The notes under the pieces were generated by a model. The model made no database searches, was not told the DNA's origin, and saw only the letters and a program-made list of their open reading frames with translations. From the NCBI GenBank assembly GCA_903960645.1, contig CAJCBN010000331.1, positions 1 through 7,385 of the forward strand: 7,385 nucleotides of DNA. The letters are read 5' to 3'. The DNA is from an uncultured Actinomycetes bacterium. GTDB lineage: Bacteria > Actinomycetota > Thermoleophilia > Gaiellales > F1-60-MAGs149. Made by a program: the position numbers and the translations under genes. Shown here piece by piece: positions 1-4,620 of the stretch; the first letter of the stretch is position 1; each line of letters begins with the position of its first letter.

Positions 1-507
1 GCCGACCGCGAGCCCCCGCGGTTGTGGGCAGAGACCGAGTGCCGGCATTGACCACCAGTACGCACCACCGTCGTTGGAGTAGCGCAGGCGCGTCCCGCCC
101 TCCCGGGTGACCGCCCAGATCCGCTGGCGCCGGGCGCTGCCGGCGAGGTGGGTGACGGCCCCGTCGAAGGGCCAGACGACGCGGGGATTGCCCTCGCCCG
201 CCAGGTCGTAGGGGTACACCTGCGCGGTCGTGCCCCGCGAGACGAGGATGCGATCCGCGTACGCGGTCGCCGCGACCGCCGGCTGGCGACCGCCGGCCGG
301 CAGCAGCCAGGTGCGTCCCCCGTTGAGGCTGTACTGCAGGCCGTAGTCGCCGCCGATCAGCAGCGCTCCCTGTGCCTCGTCGGAGATCAGCAGGAAGCGA
401 GGCTCGGCGAAGCCCGCCGGCAGCGTCCGCGGCCGCGGCTCGAGGCCACAGGAGGCGGCGACAGCGGCGGTGAGAACGAGCAGCACCGCGCAGGCAAGGC
501 CCCTCAC
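1..507 (-). CDS. Asp-box beta-propeller lipoprotein, 3' part missing
   Basis: Partial gene reading leftward off the window; 169 codons are visible. The start is the GTG at 507-505, which shares GTGA with the stop of the upstream deacetylase-flippase gene; a GGAGGAG lies 10 nt before it (524-518). The N-terminus is a short signal peptide (Arg at position 2, then a hydrophobic run) ending in AASC with Cys20, an acceptable lipobox, so a membrane-anchored extracytoplasmic lipoprotein is likely. Two Asp-box (BNR) motifs are visible: SLNGGRTW at residues 60-67, with Asn in the usual Asp place, and SNDGGAYW at 144-151. Such motifs sit in turns of sialidase-like or YCF48-like beta-propellers. No catalytic residues can be judged from this fragment, and Asp boxes alone do not mean an enzyme. 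By position it is the third gene of the glycosyltransferase operon and may bind or process an envelope sugar; that role is inferred. Confidence 0.8.
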   Translation of the reverse strand, partial: MRGLACAVLLVLTAAVAASCGLEPRPRTLPAGFAEPRFLLISDEAQGALLIGGDYGLQYSLNGGRTWLLPAGGRQPAVAATAYADRILVSRGTTAQVYPYDLAGEGNPRVVWPFDGAVTHLAGSARRQRIWAVTREGGTRLRYSNDGGAYWWSMPALGLCPQPRGLAVG

Positions 508-2423
508 GCTCCGAGCGCTCCTCCACGCGCCGCCGCGACGACCGGTGGCGGGCCGCTGCGCAGCTTCGCCTCCTCGTCCTCGGTGCGCGAGATCGTGCGC
601 CGCACGTCGCCGAACGAGAGCCCCGTGAGCGAGAGGAAGATAAAGCCGAGGCCGGCGCCCAGGGCGACCTCGATCACCTGAAGGCCGATCGCGAAGGTCA
701 CCGCCTGCCCGAAGGGGATGCCGAACGCCTGCGACAGCGCCGTCGCGACGGCCAGCTGGAAGACGCCGAGGTTGCCCGGCACCAGCGGCACGAACCCGAC
801 CAGGTTCGACACGAGGAACACGACGCAGGCGGCAGCGATCGCGTGGGAGTGGATGTCGAAGGCGAGCAGGGCCAGCCAGATGCCGACGATCTGCGCGATC
901 CAGGAGAGCAGGCCGGCGGCGATCGAGCTGATCGCCAGCCACGGGCGGCGCAGCAGCTGCGCGCCGCGGCTGAGCGAGTGCACATGGAGCTCTGCGGTGC
1001 GCAGCGTCGAGCGCCACCAGGTGCGCGCGTAGTCCTCGCGTACCTCGCCGCGACGCAGACGCCAGCGGCTGACCAGCTCGACGAGGCCGACGACGAGCAC
1101 GCCCGCGGCGAGCGCGCCGAGCAGGATCAACGTGCCGCGCCCCGCCCAGTCCGGCACGCCATCGACGGTGAATACCATCGCGACCAGGAGGACCGCGAGC
1201 GTGATGCCGAGCACCAGCTGCTCCATCACGACCGTCGCCGTCAGCGTGGAGATCGGCACGTCCTGACCGTCCTTCTGCAGGCGCCGCCGCAGCACCACCA
1301 TGCGCCCGACCTCACCGAGCCGGGCGATCAGCACCGTGTTGAGCAGGAAGCCGATGAAGATCGCGGGCAGGACGGCGCGGTAGGGCGCCTTGACGCCCGG
1401 CACCGACTCGAGCGCGCTCTTCCAGATCACGCCCTTGAAGGCGACGCTGATGAAGTTGGCGATCAGGGACAGAATCACGAGCGGGATGCTGAGGCTGCGG
1501 AACGTGTCGACGACGGCGCTGACCTGGCCGCGGTCGACGCGCGCGAGGGCGATCGCGGCGACGACGACGATGATCCCCGCGACGATCGCCAGCCGCCGCC
1601 ACGAGATCGGCTTCGGCGGGTCGAGGGCGGCGACCTCACTCATGGTCAGGAACTCGAGGCCTCGTCCGCGCGCCGCGGCGATGATCCCCGGCAGCGCCTC
1701 CGCGGTCTGCGAGCGGTCGTCGTCGCCCCAGCCATCCGCGTCGTGCAGCAGCAGGATCGCGCCGGGCTTCAGCGCCTTGGTTGAGCGAGCGACGATGACG
1801 TCGGCGCCGGGCTTGGCCGTGTCGAAGACGCCGGCCGACCAGGCGCAGGTGATGTACCCGAGCCGCCGTGCGGTGCGCGCGACGAACGGGCTGCGGAACC
1901 CGTGGGGAGCGCGGAAGACCCGCACCGGCGGCCCGCCCGCCCGGCGCAGCAGACGCTCCGTCCGCTGCAACTGCCGGTGCACCTCGGTGGCGCCGGCGAA
2001 CGCGAGAATGCCATGGTCGTAGCCGTGGTTGCCGAGCTCATGCCCGTCGCGGACGATCTGCTCGACCAGCTCGGGGTGGCGCTCCGCATGCTTGCCGAGC
2101 ACGAAGAAGGTGGCGCGCACGCCCTCGGCGCGGAGGATCTCGAGGATGCGCGGCGTGGTCTCCAGCGAAGGGCCGTCGTCGAACGTGAGGGCGACCACGT
2201 CGCGTCGGATGCGCTTGCCGTCGACGACGCCGCCGAACAGCGGCGAGCTGGCCCCGAACATGCCCCAGGCACCGAGCGTGAGCAGCAGGATCGCCGCCAC
2301 GTCGATCACCCAGGCAAGCCACGACAGGTTCGTCTCCGCCAGCACCGCATCTGCCAGCAGGGCGATGGCCACGACCGTGAGGCCGATCAGCACCGCGCGG
2401 AGGATCGTCGCGCGCTTCGTCAC
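504..2423 (-). CDS. NodB polysaccharide deacetylase fused to flippase-like (UPF0104/LPG synthase TM-like) membrane domain
   Basis: 639 aa with GTG start at 2423, overlapping the glycosyltransferase stop as GTGA; AAGGGG (2437-2432) is 8 nt upstream. Two N-terminal TM segments (about 10-29 and 36-57) precede a NodB domain (about 75-265). Its family motifs are visible: TFDDGP at 80-85, the metal site Asp83/His133/His137 in GNHGYDH, RAPHG at 171-175, Trp195, and LLLHD at 224-228 with His227. This predicts a metal-dependent N-deacetylase or related carbohydrate hydrolase. Residues 276-602 form about eight TM helices with UPF0104-type signatures: ARLGEVGRM (367-375), VVMEQL (398-403) and VPLVPGNLGVFQ (545-556). 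That membrane fold occurs in MprF flippase halves and AglD-like proteins. There is no MprF C-terminal aminoacyltransferase domain. Charges at 2-9, 70-74 and 271-277 suggest the NodB domain faces the cytoplasm, which is unusual. The substrate is unknown. Confidence 0.9.
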   Translation of the reverse strand: MTKRATILRAVLIGLTVVAIALLADAVLAETNLSWLAWVIDVAAILLLTLGAWGMFGASSPLFGGVVDGKRIRRDVVALTFDDGPSLETTPRILEILRAEGVRATFFVLGKHAERHPELVEQIVRDGHELGNHGYDHGILAFAGATEVHRQLQRTERLLRRAGGPPVRVFRAPHGFRSPFVARTARRLGYITCAWSAGVFDTAKPGADVIVARSTKALKPGAILLLHDADGWGDDDRSQTAEALPGIIAAARGRGLEFLTMSEVAALDPPKPISWRRLAIVAGIIVVVAAIALARVDRGQVSAVVDTFRSLSIPLVILSLIANFISVAFKGVIWKSALESVPGVKAPYRAVLPAIFIGFLLNTVLIARLGEVGRMVVLRRRLQKDGQDVPISTLTATVVMEQLVLGITLAVLLVAMVFTVDGVPDWAGRGTLILLGALAAGVLVVGLVELVSRWRLRRGEVREDYARTWWRSTLRTAELHVHSLSRGAQLLRRPWLAISSIAAGLLSWIAQIVGIWLALLAFDIHSHAIAAACVVFLVSNLVGFVPLVPGNLGVFQLAVATALSQAFGIPFGQAVTFAIGLQVIEVALGAGLGFIFLSLTGLSFGDVRRTISRTEDEEAKLRSGPPPVVAAARGGALGA

Positions 2424-3583
2424 CGCTGCGGCCCCTTGTCGAGCAGGTCGACATAGAAGTCCTCAAGCTGGCCGGCGACCTTCGACCACGCGTACTCGGT
2501 GACGGCGGTGCGCCGTCCCTCGCGCCCCATTCGCTCGCGCTCCTCGGGATGCTCGATCAGGTGCATCAGCGCATCGGCGAAGCGCGAAACGTTCTCGGCG
2601 GGCGAGATCAGGAGCCCCTGGCGGCCGTGCTCCATCAGCAGCTGGAACCCGGAGATGCGGCTCGCGACGACCGGTCGCCCGCAGCTCATCGCCTCGAGCA
2701 GCACCATCCCGAAGGAGGCGCGCTGGCACGGCGTGCAGTGGATGTCGGCCGTCGCGTAGTAGCGCGGCCGGTTCCAGTTGACGCGCCCGGCCCAGTGCAC
2801 ATCCGGCGCGATATCGGCGGGCACCTGGCCCTGATACCGCGACTTGAGGGGGCCGTCACCGACCACGATCAGCCGCACCTCGGGACCGACCTGACGGCGT
2901 ACCTCGGTGAACGCGCCGATCATCGTGTCGAGGCCATTGCGCGGATCGAAGCGTCCGAGGAACAGGATGTTCAGCTTGCCGTCCCGCAACTCGGGAATCG
3001 GATCCGCCTCGGGCGAGAAGTGCCGGTCGTCGATGCCGTTCGGGATCACCGTGTACGCGTAGGGCAGGTACGGGGCGAGCGAGCCGATGCAGGCCTCGCT
3101 GACCACGATCTTGCCGTCGAGACGCCCGATCACGCGACGCATGAACGGCGCTGCGATGTCGAAGCCGAAGCTGCGCGGAAAGACCGAGTGGAAGGTGCCG
3201 ACGGTGACCGCGCTCTTCGGCGCGGCGAGGACGCCGACCATCGGCAGGATCGGGCTGTACGGCGAGTGGACGTGCACGACATCGACCTTGCGCCGCTCGA
3301 AGATGCGCTTCAGCTTGCTGCGCAGCAGCGGATCGACCACGTGGTAGGTCTGCGAGGCGTTGCCGTAGCCGGGCAGCGCGCGGCCGACGCGGACGATCTC
3401 GAACGGCACGTTCGCCTCGGGGCGGATCTCGCCGTCGACGATCGGCGGCGGGCGCATCACGTTGCCCGTCACGATCGTCACCTCGTGGCCCCGTCGGGTC
3501 AGCTCCGTGGCCTGTCCGTGGACGTGTTCGGTGATCCCGCCGAGATGCGGGTAGTAGTAGTCGGTGACGATGGCGATCCGCAC
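2420..3583 (-). CDS. Family 4 (GT-B) glycosyltransferase
   Basis: 387 aa from the GTG at 3583. The frame stays open to an ATG at 3640, but the extra 19 residues are not family-like, overlap the intergenic inverted repeat and lie before the -10 box. The chosen start gives VRIAIVTDYYYPHLGG, a typical GT4 opening with the Gly-Gly loop. Other marks (387-aa numbering) are HVHSP (about 104-108), PNGID (181-185), FLGRFDPRNG (208-217), VVGDGP (240-245) and SFGMVLLEAMSCGRPVV (about 290-306). It should transfer a sugar from a nucleotide-sugar donor at the cytoplasmic membrane face, in the style of PimA/PimB enzymes, but donor and acceptor cannot be read from sequence. The first Glu of the usual EX7E motif is Ala289; the second is Glu297. 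It is first in the operon and its stop overlaps the next start by 4 bp. No good Shine-Dalgarno is seen. Confidence 0.92.
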   Translation of the reverse strand: MRIAIVTDYYYPHLGGITEHVHGQATELTRRGHEVTIVTGNVMRPPPIVDGEIRPEANVPFEIVRVGRALPGYGNASQTYHVVDPLLRSKLKRIFERRKVDVVHVHSPYSPILPMVGVLAAPKSAVTVGTFHSVFPRSFGFDIAAPFMRRVIGRLDGKIVVSEACIGSLAPYLPYAYTVIPNGIDDRHFSPEADPIPELRDGKLNILFLGRFDPRNGLDTMIGAFTEVRRQVGPEVRLIVVGDGPLKSRYQGQVPADIAPDVHWAGRVNWNRPRYYATADIHCTPCQRASFGMVLLEAMSCGRPVVASRISGFQLLMEHGRQGLLISPAENVSRFADALMHLIEHPEERERMGREGRRTAVTEYAWSKVAGQLEDFYVDLLDKGPQR

Positions 3584-3592
3584 GCTGCCTGC

Positions 3593-3598
3593 ATGGTA
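3593..3598 (-). promoter_or_regulatory. Putative -10 box of the glycosyltransferase operon
   Basis: TACCAT on the minus strand fits the actinobacterial -10 pattern TANNNT and ends 9 nt before the GTG start at 3583. Transcription would begin at or within a few bases of the start codon, which fits the lack of a clear Shine-Dalgarno. No convincing -35 hexamer is seen; the region where it would lie is next to the inverted repeat at 3614-3640. Confidence 0.45.
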
Positions 3599-3613
3599 GC
3601 CCCGGCGGTCGCC

Positions 3614-3640
3614 TTGGCACTTGGCCCGCGAGAGTGCCAA
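3614..3640. promoter_or_regulatory. CIRCE-like inverted repeat (candidate HrcA operator)
   Basis: The arms are TTGGCACTT (3614-3622) and GAGTGCCAA (3632-3640) around a 9-bp spacer. The CIRCE consensus is TTAGCACTC, 9 bp, GAGTGCTAA, and high-GC versions carry GGCACTC/GAGTGCC. Arm length, spacer length and core all agree; the last base of the left arm (T for C) breaks perfect symmetry. Measured as a pure palindrome, 9 bp pair exactly (3613-3621 with 3633-3641). It lies between the two divergent -10 boxes, covering or touching the -35 zone of each promoter, as expected for a repressor site. HrcA control of these genes is inferred; another regulator with a similar palindrome is possible. Confidence 0.6.
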
Positions 3641-3659
3641 GCCGATTCGGCCTGCGCGC

Positions 3660-3665
3660 TATAGT
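3660..3665 (+). promoter_or_regulatory. Putative -10 box of the FmdB gene
   Basis: TATAGT fits TANNNT well and ends 7 nt before the GTG start at 3673, so the mRNA probably begins at the start codon (leaderless). No Shine-Dalgarno lies between. The CIRCE-like repeat would fall at roughly -59 to -33 of this promoter. Confidence 0.55.
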
Positions 3666-3672
3666 GCGGGCC

Positions 3673-4008
3673 GTGCCGACCTACGATTATCGCTGCGCCG
3701 ACGGTCACGTGACCGAGATCTTCGCGAAGATGACCGACCCGCCGCTGAAGAAGTGCCCAGAGTGCGGGAAGAAGGTCGAGCGGGTCCTGTTCGCCCCGCC
3801 GATCCACTTCAAGGGCTCCGGCTACTACTCCACGGATTACGGCAAGGGCGGCAAGCGCGCCACCAAGGAGAAGGCCGAGGGCGGCGACACCAAGACGTCC
3901 GACAGCAAGGATTCGTCGAAGAGCGATACCTCCTCGTCGAGCGCACCCGCAGCGTCGTCGGATTCCGGATCCAGTTCCGGATCCGGTTCCAGCACGACCA
4001 AGGACTAG
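3673..4008 (+). CDS. fmdB: FmdB-type zinc-ribbon protein with Ser/Lys-rich tail
   Basis: 111 aa from the GTG at 3673. This start gives VPTYDYRC, the standard opening of the FmdB / CxxC_CxxC_SSSS family; the ATG at 3634 would add 13 atypical residues and lie upstream of the -10 box. Probable zinc ligands are Cys8, His12, Cys28 and Cys31 (RCADGH and CPECG), so the first CxxC of the family is a Cys-x3-His here. The family motif IHFKGSGYYSTDY follows at 44-56. From about residue 58 the protein is a disordered Lys/Asp/Ser/Thr/Gly tail, partly coded by a 12-bp tandem repeat. The family is named from a putative regulator of a formamidase/amidase operon, but its function is poorly defined. The stop overlaps the convergent mqnB stop in a CTAG. 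Confidence 0.88.
   Translation: MPTYDYRCADGHVTEIFAKMTDPPLKKCPECGKKVERVLFAPPIHFKGSGYYSTDYGKGGKRATKEKAEGGDTKTSDSKDSSKSDTSSSSAPAASSDSGSSSGSGSSTTKD
3963..3992 (+). repeat. 12-bp tandem repeat, 2.5 copies, inside the FmdB tail
   Basis: TTCCGGATCCAG (3963-3974), TTCCGGATCCGG (3975-3986) and the half unit TTCCAG (3987-3992) follow directly. The unit is four codons, so copy changes would keep the frame and lengthen or shorten the Ser-Gly tail. The GGATCC cores are themselves palindromic. Confidence 0.75.
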
Positions 4009-4544
4009 AGCCCCGCGAGCACGCTGCGCCCCGCTGCGGCGACGGCCAGCAGCCCGGCGGCGAAGTCCCACTTGGCGCGATCCTCCTCTTCGACCACGTT
4101 CGAGATGGCGCGCAGCTCCACGGCGGGGATGCCGGCCAGCGCAGCCGCACGCAGGACGCCGAAGCCCTCCATCGCCTCGACCGCACGATCGCCGCCCCCG
4201 ACCCGTGCACTCGTCGCGATCGGCAGGCGCTGCGCGGCGGGCAAAAGCAGGGCGACCCGTTCGAGCAGCGCCGGCTCTGGCAGTGCCGTGCGCACCACGG
4301 GCGCGGCGGCGTTGACATCGCTGTAGGTGCTCTCGGTGCCGAGCACGATCGTGCCGATCGCCAGGCCGCTGGCCGCGCGCGCACCCGCGATGCCGACGTG
4401 CAGGATCGCATCCGGACGGTGCACCGCGAGGTGCGCAGCGGTGCACGCGGCCGCCTCGACCGGGCCGATGCCGACCACCAGCGTCTCGGCACCGCCGACC
4501 CAGTCGAGCTCTCCCGGCGTCGCGGCGATCACGAGGACATCCAT
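4005..4544 (-). CDS. mqnB: Futalosine hydrolase (menaquinone biosynthesis)
   Basis: 179 aa from the ATG at 4544; only a weak GGGA lies about 10 nt upstream. The fold is that of purine nucleoside phosphorylase/MTA-SAH nucleosidases: MDVLVIAATPGE with Glu12 in the usual acid position, VVGIGPVEAA (23-32), HVGIAGA (49-55), EAMEGFGV (123-130) with Glu126 in the ribose-binding position, and ELRAISN (143-149). EAMEGFGV followed by RAISN and DRAKW is the futalosine hydrolase pattern; MTA/SAH nucleosidases normally carry RxISD. The enzyme splits futalosine to dehypoxanthine futalosine and hypoxanthine in the cytoplasm, a step of the futalosine route. At 179 residues it is short for the family (about 200-230), mainly through a tight loop between the first two strands. 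No other mqn genes are in view. The gene is convergent with fmdB and divergent from the MMPL gene. Confidence 0.82.
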   Translation of the reverse strand: MDVLVIAATPGELDWVGGAETLVVGIGPVEAAACTAAHLAVHRPDAILHVGIAGARAASGLAIGTIVLGTESTYSDVNAAAPVVRTALPEPALLERVALLLPAAQRLPIATSARVGGGDRAVEAMEGFGVLRAAALAGIPAVELRAISNVVEEEDRAKWDFAAGLLAVAAAGRSVLAGL

Positions 4545-4609
4545 GCCGACATGATCCCACGTCGCGACGGCGACACCCGCGTATGCGAGTATTCAGCCGC
4601 ACTCCGCAC

Positions 4610-4614
4610 GAGGA
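4610..4614 (+). promoter_or_regulatory. Shine-Dalgarno that points to an ATT start for the MMPL gene
   Basis: GAGGA is followed by 6 nt and then ATT at 4621. No ATG, GTG or TTG exists in this frame between the in-frame TGA at 4552-4554 and the GTG at 4669. The spacing is ideal for ATT 4621, too long for CTG 4630 (15 nt), and unrelated to GTG 4669. Confidence 0.6.
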
Positions 4615-4620
4615 ATCACC

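Noticed and set aside
148..681. 177-codon plus-strand frame at the left edge
   Set aside because: The minus strand here encodes a convincing lipoprotein signal and two Asp boxes joined to the operon by a GTGA overlap.
843..1784. 313-codon plus-strand frame opposite the deacetylase-flippase gene
   Set aside because: Charged, motif-free translation antisense to a strongly supported membrane protein.
2549..3664. 371-codon plus-strand frame opposite the glycosyltransferase
   Set aside because: It is the antisense of a clear GT4 gene, is rich in Arg/His/Asp, and has no family motif.
4545..4620. Promoter boxes in the mqnB/MMPL divergent gap
   Set aside because: A small AT-rich patch (about 4581-4593) is present, but no hexamer on either strand matches TANNNT at a good distance from a start.
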